Origin: an uncultured Armatimonadota bacterium
GTDB lineage: Bacteria > Armatimonadota > Fimbriimonadia > Fimbriimonadales > Fimbriimonadaceae
NCBI GenBank assembly: GCA_903899015.1
Contig: CAIUHP010000027.1
Coordinates: 1 to 32,378, forward strand
DNA: 32,378 nt
Reading direction: 5' to 3'
The translations under genes were made by a program, and so were the position numbers. Shown one piece after another: positions 14,664-23,269 of the stretch. The stretch's first letter is position 1; the number at the start of each line of letters is the position of its first letter. Under the pieces are notes generated by a model that saw only the letters and a list, made by a program, of their open reading frames with translations, was not told the origin of the DNA and made no database searches.

Positions 14664-17393
14664 ATGAGTATCTCTATGCCGATCATCACATTTACCGCTA
14701 CAATTCTGCTAGGATTGCCTTCCCAACGCCAAACTCGGCCAGTACCACCTTCGACATTGGGACTGAATCTCGGCGTCGAGACGATCGAAACTCCCGATTT
14801 CACCCTTAAGATTGGAAAGGCGTCCGGTGTTGCGGTTGGTTTACTACCGCATGGAGGAAACGGTTTTGACTTTCTCCCTTCCGACCGTCTGAATATTCGT
14901 GCTTCCGATGGATTTGTCCATCTTGGAGATATCTCATTCCGGACGCGGTCGGTGGGTGCCTCGGATTGGATTAATTATTCAACTTATGCCAAGCGCGCCG
15001 CCGTCACCACGACCTTTGGCCCCGCCTTGGTGGGAAGCGACCTTTCCGCAACTCTGCCGAGTGACTGTCCACTAAAAGCGGTCCGATCTTGGCGGTGGCA
15101 GAATGGCCATCTTCAACTGATCATCACGATCACCAATCGAAATTCGAGCCCCGTTGAAGTTGGAGCAGTCGGAATCCCGATGCCATTCAACAACATCATT
15201 TCTGATCGCGACCTTGCCCAAGCTCATGCGGTCTGTTCATTCACCGACCCCTACATCGGACAGGACGCGGGATACCTTCGAGTCACGCGTCTGACAGGAA
15301 CTGGGCCGACCATGGTCGTTACACCGGTTGGTCAAACTCCGCTAGAAGCATGGCGTCTTGTAAACGAGCCGATGCGACCCAATCAGACCTTTGAAGGATG
15401 CATGGAGTGGATGGTTCATACAAGGGCCTACGCTGATAAGGAATGGAAAGGCGTTCAGCAGTGGAACGATCCAACCGAGATCATTTTGAAGCCGAATGAA
15501 AGCAGGACGTTCGGAGTTCAATTCACCCTTTCACCTTCGATTCGATCCATCGAAGCAACGGTTGCATCGGTTGGACGTCCGGTTGCAGTCGGAGTCCCCG
15601 GTTATGTTCTTCCCCAAGATCAGAACGGCAAGCTCTTCTTAAAGTACAAGTCTTCGGTTAAGTCGATGGAAGTTGAGCCCAAACAGGCTCTCACTTGGCT
15701 ACCGAATCGAGATGCCAAAAACGGTTGGAGCGGCTACACCGTGCGGGCTAAGGGATGGGGACGAGCGCGACTCACGATTACTTATGCCGATGGACTTCGA
15801 CAAACCGTTAGTTACTACCTCACCAAGCCAGCCGCCCAAGCGGTTTCAGACCTTGGCCACTTTCTGACCACCAAATCATGGTTTACCGACAAAAACGACC
15901 CATTTGGTCGAGCACCGTCAGCGATTACGTACGATAACGAAGCTCACCAGCAAGTTGTCCAAGACAGTCGGGTTTGGATTGCAGGCTTGGGAGACGAAGG
16001 CGGTTCGGGCGCTTGGCTCGCTCTTGGGATGAAAGAGTTCGGCCAGCCCAATAAAGATGAGATCGCGAAATACGACGATTTTATTGATGACGTGTTGTGG
16101 GGCAACCTTCAGTTTAAAGAAGGTCCAGACAAATACGGAGTCCGAAAAGCGGTCTTCTTTTACGAACCCAAGCTCGTGCCTGGCTTCGAATACGATAAGA
16201 ACAAGAATTGGACCAGTTGGACGAGCTGGAATCGCAAGCAAACTGACGACTACGGGCGTGGTTACGACTACCCTCACGTAGTTGCTGCATATTGGTCTAT
16301 GTATCGAGTCGCCCGCAACCACCCCGGATTGACCCGGCACCCTTGGAGTTGGTATCTCGACCAAGCTTATGCAACCACAGAATTCATGACGTCGGTTACC
16401 GTCGACGGCCAAGACCGGGTGGGTTATTGGAGGCTTGGACTCATGGATGGCGACGTATTCGTCAACTTGCTTGACGACCTCCGCCGAGAAGGTTGGACCG
16501 AAAAGGCGAACACCATCGAGAAGCGGATGAACATGCGCGCGGATCGATGGAAGAATGAGGCCTACCCGTTTGGTAGTGAGATGGCTTGGGATTCGACCGG
16601 CCAGGAAGAAGTTTATGCCTGGTGCAAACGGTTTGGTTATGAAGATAAGGCGTTGGTATCGCTCAATTCGATCCTTGCCTACGATCCGACCGTGCCTCAC
16701 TGGGGATACAACGGCAATGCCCGACGCTACTGGGACTTCCTTTACGGTGGCAAGCTTTCTCGTATTGAGCGCCAGCTTCATCACTACGGTTCTGGACTCA
16801 ATGCGATACCGCTACTCACCGAATATCGCCAACATCCCGATGACACCTACCTCCTCAGGGTGGGCTATGGTGGCACGATGGGAGCACTGAGCAACATCCA
16901 CGAAGATGGCTTCGCTTCCGTTGCCTTCCACTCCTATCCCAACACCCTTAAGTGGGATGCCTACGGCGGTGGCGATTACGGCCCCAACTTCTTCGGCATG
17001 GCACAAAATACGGCTGCCTACTTAGTTGAAATGAAAGACTTCGGTTGGCAAGCATTTGGCGGAAACGTAAAGCGAGCAGCAAACACCGTAAGCCTCACTC
17101 CCACGGACGCTTTCCGAACTCGAGTCTATCTTGCGCCTGTCGGGCTCTATCTCACGTTAGACGCGGGAACATTTGAGTCGGTGGAATATGACATTCGAAA
17201 GCACTCTGTCCGTGTGATACTTTCGCCGAAGACGGATGTCACAACGGTTGCCCGACTCAGAATCGAACAACCAGCCCGAATCTCTGGGTTGGGTCGATAT
17301 ACGGTTGCAGGTGCGTTCCAATCGGATGCGGGTGCTCTATCGATACCCCTATCGCAATCCACCACGACGATCCAGCTCAAGCTAAAGCCCTAG
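14664..17393 (+). CDS. large secreted DUF5695-like protein
   Basis: 909 residues with a leader (PIITFTATILLGLPS). I assign it to DUF5695 from memory of that family's look; no catalytic site is established. An N-terminal beta-rich part (about 40-320: LGLNLGVETIETPDFTLKI, GFVHLGDISFRT, VEVGAVGIPMPFNNII) is followed by an Ig-like segment (about 320-400) and a helical region (about 410-760) with GLGDEGGSGAWLALGMKEFG, RGYDYPHVVAAYWSMYR and MAWDSTGQEEVYAW, which resembles an (alpha/alpha)6 glycosidase barrel with acidic candidates. A beta-sandwich closes the protein. Pairing with a beta-L-arabinofuranosidase across one promoter suggests it acts on the same polysaccharide. No clear ribosome site precedes ATG 14664; ATG 14676 also fits. 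Confidence 0.7.
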   Translation: MSISMPIITFTATILLGLPSQRQTRPVPPSTLGLNLGVETIETPDFTLKIGKASGVAVGLLPHGGNGFDFLPSDRLNIRASDGFVHLGDISFRTRSVGASDWINYSTYAKRAAVTTTFGPALVGSDLSATLPSDCPLKAVRSWRWQNGHLQLIITITNRNSSPVEVGAVGIPMPFNNIISDRDLAQAHAVCSFTDPYIGQDAGYLRVTRLTGTGPTMVVTPVGQTPLEAWRLVNEPMRPNQTFEGCMEWMVHTRAYADKEWKGVQQWNDPTEIILKPNESRTFGVQFTLSPSIRSIEATVASVGRPVAVGVPGYVLPQDQNGKLFLKYKSSVKSMEVEPKQALTWLPNRDAKNGWSGYTVRAKGWGRARLTITYADGLRQTVSYYLTKPAAQAVSDLGHFLTTKSWFTDKNDPFGRAPSAITYDNEAHQQVVQDSRVWIAGLGDEGGSGAWLALGMKEFGQPNKDEIAKYDDFIDDVLWGNLQFKEGPDKYGVRKAVFFYEPKLVPGFEYDKNKNWTSWTSWNRKQTDDYGRGYDYPHVVAAYWSMYRVARNHPGLTRHPWSWYLDQAYATTEFMTSVTVDGQDRVGYWRLGLMDGDVFVNLLDDLRREGWTEKANTIEKRMNMRADRWKNEAYPFGSEMAWDSTGQEEVYAWCKRFGYEDKALVSLNSILAYDPTVPHWGYNGNARRYWDFLYGGKLSRIERQLHHYGSGLNAIPLLTEYRQHPDDTYLLRVGYGGTMGALSNIHEDGFASVAFHSYPNTLKWDAYGGGDYGPNFFGMAQNTAAYLVEMKDFGWQAFGGNVKRAANTVSLTPTDAFRTRVYLAPVGLYLTLDAGTFESVEYDIRKHSVRVILSPKTDVTTVARLRIEQPARISGLGRYTVAGAFQSDAGALSIPLSQSTTTIQLKLKP

Positions 17394-17464
17394 TCAGCCT
17401 AGTATTTCTGATATGGTTTTTTGAGTTGCTATAGAGTCCGAACGAGATCGAATGCCCTTGGGTA

Positions 17465-17494
17465 AAGGAAGTTGACGAAAACGCCAACTTCCTT
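17465..17494. terminator. hairpin between convergent genes (possible terminator)
   Basis: AAGGAAGTTG (17465-17474) pairs perfectly with CAACTTCCTT (17485-17494), with two further CG pairs possible inside around an AAAA loop. It lies in the 204-base gap between the converging DUF5695-like and DUF1501 genes. There is no clear T tract on either strand, so it is a weak intrinsic terminator or an RNA-end-stabilising stem. I see no gene in the rest of the gap. Confidence 0.45.
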
Positions 17495-17597
17495 GGCGAG
17501 GCTGGGACCGTATGCTAGCAGCTGTCCGTCTGGCGCTGATTGTTAAAAGCCAGCCAGTTAGACTCGCTTTGGGGATTCACGATCCATCCAATCTCCA

Positions 17598-19019
17598 CTA
17601 GGCAAGGATTGCCTTGGCGACTTCGCCGTGTACGTCAGTAAGTCGATAGTTGCGTCCGCTATGAAAGAAAGTTAGCTTCGTGTGGTCGATCCCCAATAGG
17701 TGGAGCATGGTGGCGTGCAAGTCGTGAACATGGCATTTATCTTCCACCGCGTAGAAGCCATAGTCATCGGTCTTCCCGTATCGAAATCCGCCCTTGACAC
17801 CACCTCCTGCCAAGATGGTTGTAAAGCCATGCGGGTTGTGATCTCGCCCATCGTCGCCTTGCGCAACGGGTGTCCGCCCAAATTCTCCACTAATGACGAC
17901 AAGCGTGTCCTTGAGTAGTCCTCTCGATTTAAGGTCTTTGAGAAGTCCCGCTATTGGCAAGTCAACTTCCGCCGCATTACTGGCATGATCCCGCTTGAGA
18001 TCACTGTGTTGATCCCATTTGTAAGAATGAGTTACTTGGACAAAACGAACACCTTTTTCTGAGAAGCGGCGAGCCAAAAGGCACTGATGACCGAAATTAC
18101 GAGTCTTGGGATGATCCAAGCCATAGAGTTGCTTGGTCGCTTCCGATTCTCCAGCTATTTCCTGCAATTCAGGCGCAGCAAGTTGCATTCGGAATGCGAG
18201 TTCAAAAGAGTTTATTCGTCCCTCAAGTGCAGGGTCCGGCCCAAGATGCGCCAGCTGATCTTGACTCAGATGCTTCAGCAGTTCGATTTCCAACTTCTGC
18301 GCGTCGGGTGGCGTCTCGCTATTCTGAATGAAAGGAATCTTGGCCATCGCCGCATCGACACTCGCATTTCCGATCGGAGTTCCTTGAGTGTACGCAGGGA
18401 GGAAAGCAGAGCTCCAATTGTTAACTCCTCCATGGGTTAATGTCGGGCAAATCGTGAGAAAACCAGGGAGGTTTTGATTCTCAGTTCCAAGCCCATAAGT
18501 CACCCAAGAACCCATTGATGGGCGGACAAACGTGTCGCTTCCGGTATGAAGTTCCAATAGTGCACCACCATGGCGCGAGTTGGAACCATTCATCGAATGG
18601 ATAAAACAAAGGTCGTCCACGCAACTTCCAACGTGCGGAAACAGGTCACTTACCTCAATGCCGCTCTCTCCATAGTGCCGGAATTCCCAAGGACTCTTTA
18701 GCAAGTTACCGGTTGGGCTTGATACGATCCGAGGCATCTCCCCCTTGTATGGCTTGCCATGATCTCGGGTGAGGAGTGGCTTTGGATCAAAGGTGTCCAC
18801 TTGGCTCGGACCGCCATGCAGGAAGACAAAGATCACGCGCTTTGCACGAGCGGGAAATTGGGGATGCTTTGGTGCAAGTGGATTTCGTGGATCGGGTGAA
18901 TAGGCTTGCGCTTGTTCAGCTAAAAGGCTCAAAAGCGCGATGTTTCCAAAACCCAGTGCGCTAGCCTTAAGCAATTCTCGACGAGATAAAAACTCCTTAT
19001 TCCACATATATAAACTCAT
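17598..19019 (-). CDS. Tat-exported DUF1501 family protein
   Basis: 473 residues from ATG 19019. A twin-arginine leader (SRRELLKASALGFGNIALLS, then LLAEQAQA) is followed by RAKRVIFVFLHGGPSQVDTF, the DUF1501 opening, then SSPTGNLLKSPWEF, FIHSMNGSNSRHGGALLELH, LVVISGEFGRTP and GDDGRDHNPHGFT. DUF1501 belongs to the alkaline-phosphatase-like fold (sulfatase relatives). The paired genes are abundant in Planctomycetes and related phyla, but the reaction is not established to my knowledge. The open frame extends to 19097; I prefer 19019 because an upstream start would overlap the preceding gene by 101 bases. With 19019 the overlap is 23 bases, indicating translational coupling with the cytochrome-like partner. 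Confidence 0.88.
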   Translation of the reverse strand: MSLYMWNKEFLSRRELLKASALGFGNIALLSLLAEQAQAYSPDPRNPLAPKHPQFPARAKRVIFVFLHGGPSQVDTFDPKPLLTRDHGKPYKGEMPRIVSSPTGNLLKSPWEFRHYGESGIEVSDLFPHVGSCVDDLCFIHSMNGSNSRHGGALLELHTGSDTFVRPSMGSWVTYGLGTENQNLPGFLTICPTLTHGGVNNWSSAFLPAYTQGTPIGNASVDAAMAKIPFIQNSETPPDAQKLEIELLKHLSQDQLAHLGPDPALEGRINSFELAFRMQLAAPELQEIAGESEATKQLYGLDHPKTRNFGHQCLLARRFSEKGVRFVQVTHSYKWDQHSDLKRDHASNAAEVDLPIAGLLKDLKSRGLLKDTLVVISGEFGRTPVAQGDDGRDHNPHGFTTILAGGGVKGGFRYGKTDDYGFYAVEDKCHVHDLHATMLHLLGIDHTKLTFFHSGRNYRLTDVHGEVAKAILA

Positions 19020-22000
19020 TAGCGGCAATAACTGCCTTACATAAACTTTGCCAAGCGCTAAGTCGCGGATTCTCCGATTTGCTATAGGCGGATTCAAACC
19101 GACTGATGTAGGTCTTTGCTAACGAGACTTCATCAGATGTCGCAAGTCGCCCATAACACGTTCGGTACAGTTGTTGCACCCGCTGATCATCGGATAGGCG
19201 AGAATTCTTGAGGAGCGTTTCCGCTTGAGCTTTCGTGGCTCCCAATACGACTGCGCTGTTCAGCATAAACAACGCTTGCGGAGCGACCGTTGTGCTCGAC
19301 CGATCTCCATTCATAACCGTCGGGTCACCGAAGTCAAAAGCAGTGTAAACGTCGTAAAGAGCAGACCGAATGACCGGTAAATAAACTGCTCGACGGAGGC
19401 TATCGTACTTGATCGGATCCGCGTTGGCGGTGCTCGTTACATACGATCGAGGCTTGAGATTCATGGTAGTGCCTCCCATCTTCCGATCTAGAGTGCCTGA
19501 AACGAAGAGAATGCTATCGCGAATCGCTTCTGCTTCTAGCCGCTGGCGAGGAAATCTCCATAGAAGCCGATTATCCGGATCAAGGTTGGCTGCACGTTGG
19601 TTATAGAGCCCACTCATTTGATAGGTGTTGGTGAGCATCATTCGCTTATGTAGCTTCTTCAGGCTCCAACCATCCTCGCTGACAAATGTCGTGGCGAGCC
19701 AATCGAGTAATTCGGGATGCGAAGGCAAATCGCCCAGCGCTCCAAAATTATCGACGGAAGCAACAATGCCCTTACCAAATCGCCATCGCCATACACGGTT
19801 CACAAAGACTCGTGCAGTAAGTGGGTTCTTTCCATCGGTCATCCATTGAGCAAGCTCCAACCTGCCGCTATGATTGGCGGGCACGGGTGGTTGATTCGGG
19901 CCACAGACTGCAGATGGAAAGCGGCGTGGGCAGTCTTCGCCGAGAGTTAGATAGTTTCCTCGAATGTGAACTTTTAGATCTGTCGGCGTGCCTTCACCAA
20001 CCGCCATAGCCCTGGGTAGCGGCGGCTTCGACTTCTCTAGTTCAGCAATCTTTGCATCAAGAACCTTTAGTTCCTTAGCAATCGGCGCAGGTAAGAATGG
20101 ATCTGCGTTATCTGGTAGTTCGATTTTAACGTCATTCCCATTTTTGATGCGGTCCGCAACATCGCGAACAATGTCCGGAATCAATCGTTGTTCTGAAGCG
20201 ATCAGGCCCAGGCTTTCGGTAGGTAGTTGTCCAGGCCGAGAGATCAATAAAAACTTGTCAATGTGTGGAAAGTAGCTCTCCCTTTCAAACTTGAGGTGAT
20301 TGATTCCCTCATGTAAGAAGAAAACGCCTTCTGCAAACCACTTTTGGTTTTCTGGCTGAAATCCTCCCGTAACTTGCCCTGCCGCATTAGAAAGCACGAG
20401 AGTACCGTTCGCAAAAACCTGAATCGGACGAGGATCGCCAGATGCGTATCGGATGTCCAATTGATACTGTCCAGATTCGGACACCTTAATATCGTATTCC
20501 GTGCGATTAGGAAATTCCCCTCGATTCACAAGAACGCCGATCCCTTTGCCAAAGCCATCCCGATCTTTGGCCACGTTGCCCGATAGATAGTCTTCGGCTT
20601 CTTCCACGATAGCCATTGCCGGTGCCTTACCATTAGGGCTACCAATTACCGGTTGGAGTTCGCTCTTGGTCTTTTCTGTTTCAATCAGCTTCCTGGCCGC
20701 AAGCTCGTAGGCAGACTTTTGGGGTTGAAGTTCTTTTAACAGCTCATCGTCGGCCGCTTCCCGCTTCTTCTTGGCCGACTCTTTGAGAGCTTTGACCTGA
20801 GTCTCAATCTCTGTCAACTTTTGCCGATCCACGGCAGAACCGAGTGGCTGTTCGTTCCATTCGGCCATGTTTTTGTAGTTGAGCATTGTCTTGGTTGACT
20901 TAAATATGCCCGCAAGCGAATAGTAGTCTTTGGCTGGAATTGGATCGAACTTGTGGTCGTGACAGCGAGCACACCCTACCGTTAGTCCCAGAAAAGTCTT
21001 CGTCGTAGTGTCGATCTGCTCATCGATCACATCGAGTTCCTGTTTGACCGGATCGTCCTCCGCGAGCATCTTCGCACCCAAGGAAAGATAGCCCGTGGCA
21101 ATGAGCTCGCTATCACCAGCCCCAGGAAGTAAGTCACCCGCTAATTGTTCTTGGAAGAACCGATTGATTGGCTTGTCAGAGTTGAAGGCGGAGATAACAT
21201 AGTCGCGATATCGCCACGCATTCGGGAAGACGAGGTTCTCATCCAGGCCATTTGAGTCGGCATATCGTGCGACGTCTAACCAGTGACGCCCCCATCGCTC
21301 GCCGTAGGCGGGAGATGCTAAAAGTCGATCAATAACTCGTTCGAACGCATTGGGCTTCTTATCAAAAATGAACGCGTCAATTTCTAGAGGCGTAGCCGGA
21401 AGACCGGTTAGGTCAAAAGTTGCCCTTCGGATGAGCGTCCTACGGTCGGCGACGGGCGCGGGCTTGAGGCCCTGGGCCTCCAACTTGGCAAGGACAAAGC
21501 GGTCAATCGGATTCTGGGCCCACCATCGAGCTTGAACATTTGGCAACGTAGGCCTTTGCGTGGGCACGAAAGACCAGAAGGTTTTCGCCGATTTCGTAGG
21601 CGGGGCCAAGTTAGCGGGCCAAGGTGCTCCCGATTTTGCCCACGCTGTGAGAGCAGCCATTTCGTCGGCTGGTAATTTGCCAGATGGCGGCATTTTGACT
21701 TGGCCCGTGTAGGAAATGGCGTCAACTAACCGCGCGGCAAAATCAACCGAAATGGGTTTATTGAGTCTAAGGCCACCTGAATGTTGTTTGGGACCATGAC
21801 ATCCCACACATTTTGCTTCAAGAACGGGCCGAATTTTAGTTTCAAAAACGGCTATCTGTTCCGGAGAAGCAGAGGTCTTCTGGTTGAGGGAGTGAGATCC
21901 AAAAGCTCCGTATCCTACGAAGATCAGGCTCCCAACAAATCCTGCTTTCGAAACCCAACTTTTGGCCCCAGACTTTCGAGTAACTACTGAGAATCGGGGC

Positions 22001-22050
22001 AACGAAGAGATCTGGTTGTCGTCTCGAGGTCTCGACGCCATAGGATGCAT
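18997..22050 (-). CDS. PSCyt1-DUF1549-DUF1553 cytochrome-like protein
   Basis: 1017 residues. After a membrane or signal segment near 36-50 comes a c-type-cytochrome-like domain with a heme motif C81-x-x-C84-H85 (CVGCHG) and KMPPSGKLPADEMAALTAW. DUF1549 begins at about residue 160 (NPIDRFVLAKLEAQGLKPAP, RRATFDLTGLPATP, GERWGRHWLDVARYADSNG) and carries a second heme motif C360-ARC-H364. A middle insertion has a carbohydrate-binding-module-like part (YQLDIRYASGDPRPIQVFAN). DUF1553 closes it (LELAQWMTDGKNPLTARVFVNRVWRWRFG onward). Usually encoded with DUF1501, as here, and proposed to act in periplasmic redox-linked polysaccharide or sulfate-ester chemistry, which is unproven. ATG 22041 is an alternative start; a TATAAT (22054-22049) sits unusually close to both, so this needs mapping. 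Confidence 0.9.
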   Translation of the reverse strand: MHPMASRPRDDNQISSLPRFSVVTRKSGAKSWVSKAGFVGSLIFVGYGAFGSHSLNQKTSASPEQIAVFETKIRPVLEAKCVGCHGPKQHSGGLRLNKPISVDFAARLVDAISYTGQVKMPPSGKLPADEMAALTAWAKSGAPWPANLAPPTKSAKTFWSFVPTQRPTLPNVQARWWAQNPIDRFVLAKLEAQGLKPAPVADRRTLIRRATFDLTGLPATPLEIDAFIFDKKPNAFERVIDRLLASPAYGERWGRHWLDVARYADSNGLDENLVFPNAWRYRDYVISAFNSDKPINRFFQEQLAGDLLPGAGDSELIATGYLSLGAKMLAEDDPVKQELDVIDEQIDTTTKTFLGLTVGCARCHDHKFDPIPAKDYYSLAGIFKSTKTMLNYKNMAEWNEQPLGSAVDRQKLTEIETQVKALKESAKKKREAADDELLKELQPQKSAYELAARKLIETEKTKSELQPVIGSPNGKAPAMAIVEEAEDYLSGNVAKDRDGFGKGIGVLVNRGEFPNRTEYDIKVSESGQYQLDIRYASGDPRPIQVFANGTLVLSNAAGQVTGGFQPENQKWFAEGVFFLHEGINHLKFERESYFPHIDKFLLISRPGQLPTESLGLIASEQRLIPDIVRDVADRIKNGNDVKIELPDNADPFLPAPIAKELKVLDAKIAELEKSKPPLPRAMAVGEGTPTDLKVHIRGNYLTLGEDCPRRFPSAVCGPNQPPVPANHSGRLELAQWMTDGKNPLTARVFVNRVWRWRFGKGIVASVDNFGALGDLPSHPELLDWLATTFVSEDGWSLKKLHKRMMLTNTYQMSGLYNQRAANLDPDNRLLWRFPRQRLEAEAIRDSILFVSGTLDRKMGGTTMNLKPRSYVTSTANADPIKYDSLRRAVYLPVIRSALYDVYTAFDFGDPTVMNGDRSSTTVAPQALFMLNSAVVLGATKAQAETLLKNSRLSDDQRVQQLYRTCYGRLATSDEVSLAKTYISRFESAYSKSENPRLSAWQSLCKAVIAANEFIYVE

Positions 22051-22128
22051 TATAAGATAGGCGAACCTAAATCATTCGCTTTTTCAGTTGGACTTTGAAT
22101 TCAATCGCCTCGGAAGCTCGGGCCGATG

Positions 22129-22518
22129 TTATTTCTTGGATGTGCCCGAGAAATTATCGAAGTCTGACTGAGCCTTAATGAGTTCCGCGTTGGTGTCGAT
22201 GCACTTTGTGATGTCGGCTTTTTGATACGCAGGGGTGGAATCTTCTATCGGGCCCCCACAGCTTTTCACGACGTTTGTTTTTACCGATTTCAGATGGAAT
22301 TCCAAGTAAGCACCGTTGGCAGCGTGATAAATTCCCGGTCCTACGACACCTAAAACGATTAGAATCACGACCCAAACTCCAACCTTGAGCATCGTGCTCA
22401 CCTTGCCGCGCTTTGCATCGGCGGTCGCTCTTTGTTGGTGACCAAAGGCGACTCCGCACTTTGAACAGCGAACGGCGTCATCAGGATTATGGGTTCTGCA
22501 AACCGAGCAAATGGGCAT
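22129..22518 (-). CDS. zinc-ribbon single-pass membrane protein
   Basis: 129 residues from ATG 22518. An N-terminal zinc ribbon (CSVCRTHNPDDAVRCSKCG: two CxxC pairs 12 residues apart) is followed by a basic linker, one transmembrane helix (VGVWVVILIVLGVVGPGIY) and an extracytoplasmic part of about 75 residues with two cysteines (KSCGGP, ITKCIDT), perhaps a disulfide. I chose ATG 22518 over the upstream GTG 22554 because zinc-ribbon proteins of this type start with MxxCxxC. No enzymatic role is indicated. It is divergent from the GNAT gene. Confidence 0.72.
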   Translation of the reverse strand: MPICSVCRTHNPDDAVRCSKCGVAFGHQQRATADAKRGKVSTMLKVGVWVVILIVLGVVGPGIYHAANGAYLEFHLKSVKTNVVKSCGGPIEDSTPAYQKADITKCIDTNAELIKAQSDFDNFSGTSKK

Positions 22519-22603
22519 GGACCCATAGTCTACGTCGCTTATTCCCTTAACCACCGCTTAAAAGGCCGTTCGACTAAAACTGACCCAAAACAATCTTCGA
22601 TGT

Positions 22604-23224
22604 ATGGTCCAGTACAATACGTTCGTGCTTGATCTCCAGCCCGTCATTCTGCAAAACGAACACGTCGTTTTGGAACCAATGAGCCCTGGTCACGAAGCCG
22701 AGCTGATTGAGGCGACGAAAGACGGTGAGCTATGGAATCTTTGGTTTACGACAGTTCCCGCTCCAGATCAGGTTGGGCAATATATCCAGGTAGCCCTTGC
22801 GGGACAAGAGGCAGGCCACATGCTTCCCTGGGTCGTGAGAGAAAAGAGAACCGGCAAAGTCGTTGGCTCGACTCGGTATCACGATATCGTAGCGGTCGCT
22901 AATCGAGTCGAGATAGGTTACACCTGGTACTCCGCATCGGTGCAACGCTCACACATCAACACGGCATGCAAACTCCTTCTTTTGAGCCACGGGTTCGACA
23001 GTCTCAGATGCGATGTTGTTGGTTTGCGCACTGACAATTTCAATTTCCGCTCTCAGCGAGCCATCGAGGCGCTCGGAGCGAAGAAAGATGGCGTTATCCG
23101 TCACCATACCGTCCGAAAAGATGGCAGCGTCCGAGATACCGTGATGTACAGCATCCTCAAGCACGAATGGCCAGATGTTCAACGTCATCTCAAGCACCGC
23201 CTAGCCCGGCTTGAAACGCGCTGA
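22604..23224 (+). CDS. GNAT-family N-acetyltransferase (RimJ/RimL-like)
   Basis: 206 residues. The start of the fold is VILQNEHVVLEPMSPGHEAELIEA. The acetyl-CoA region is atypical in wording but in the right order: GKVVGSTRYHDI, RVEIGYTWYSASVQRSHINTA, KLLLLSHGFDSLRCDVVGLR, then NFRSQRAIEALGAKKDGVIR, the RimJ/RimL-type pattern. Such enzymes acetylate protein N-termini, amino acids or small amines; the acceptor is unknown. ATG 22604 is used, with another ATG four bases upstream out of frame; the conserved part begins near residue 10. It is convergent with the tandem SGNH gene. Confidence 0.87.
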   Translation: MVQYNTFVLDLQPVILQNEHVVLEPMSPGHEAELIEATKDGELWNLWFTTVPAPDQVGQYIQVALAGQEAGHMLPWVVREKRTGKVVGSTRYHDIVAVANRVEIGYTWYSASVQRSHINTACKLLLLSHGFDSLRCDVVGLRTDNFNFRSQRAIEALGAKKDGVIRHHTVRKDGSVRDTVMYSILKHEWPDVQRHLKHRLARLETR

Positions 23225-23229
23225 TCTTA

Positions 23230-23253
23230 GGGACATTTCACGTTGGTTGTCCC
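23230..23253. terminator. short hairpin between convergent genes
   Basis: GGGACA (23230-23235) pairs with TGTCCC (23248-23253) across a 12-base loop in the 45-base gap between the GNAT and SGNH genes. No T run follows, so terminator function is tentative. Confidence 0.3.
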
Positions 23254-23269
23254 CGATCGATTTGGAAAC

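Noticed and set aside
15918-16784. 288-codon open frame on the minus strand inside the DUF5695-like gene
   Set aside because: It is a frame shadow of a 909-residue gene with good protein features; the translation is low-information and has no motif.
19020-19097. 26-residue N-terminal extension of the DUF1501 protein
   Set aside because: It would overlap the upstream gene's conserved end by 101 bases and place extra residues before a Tat signal.
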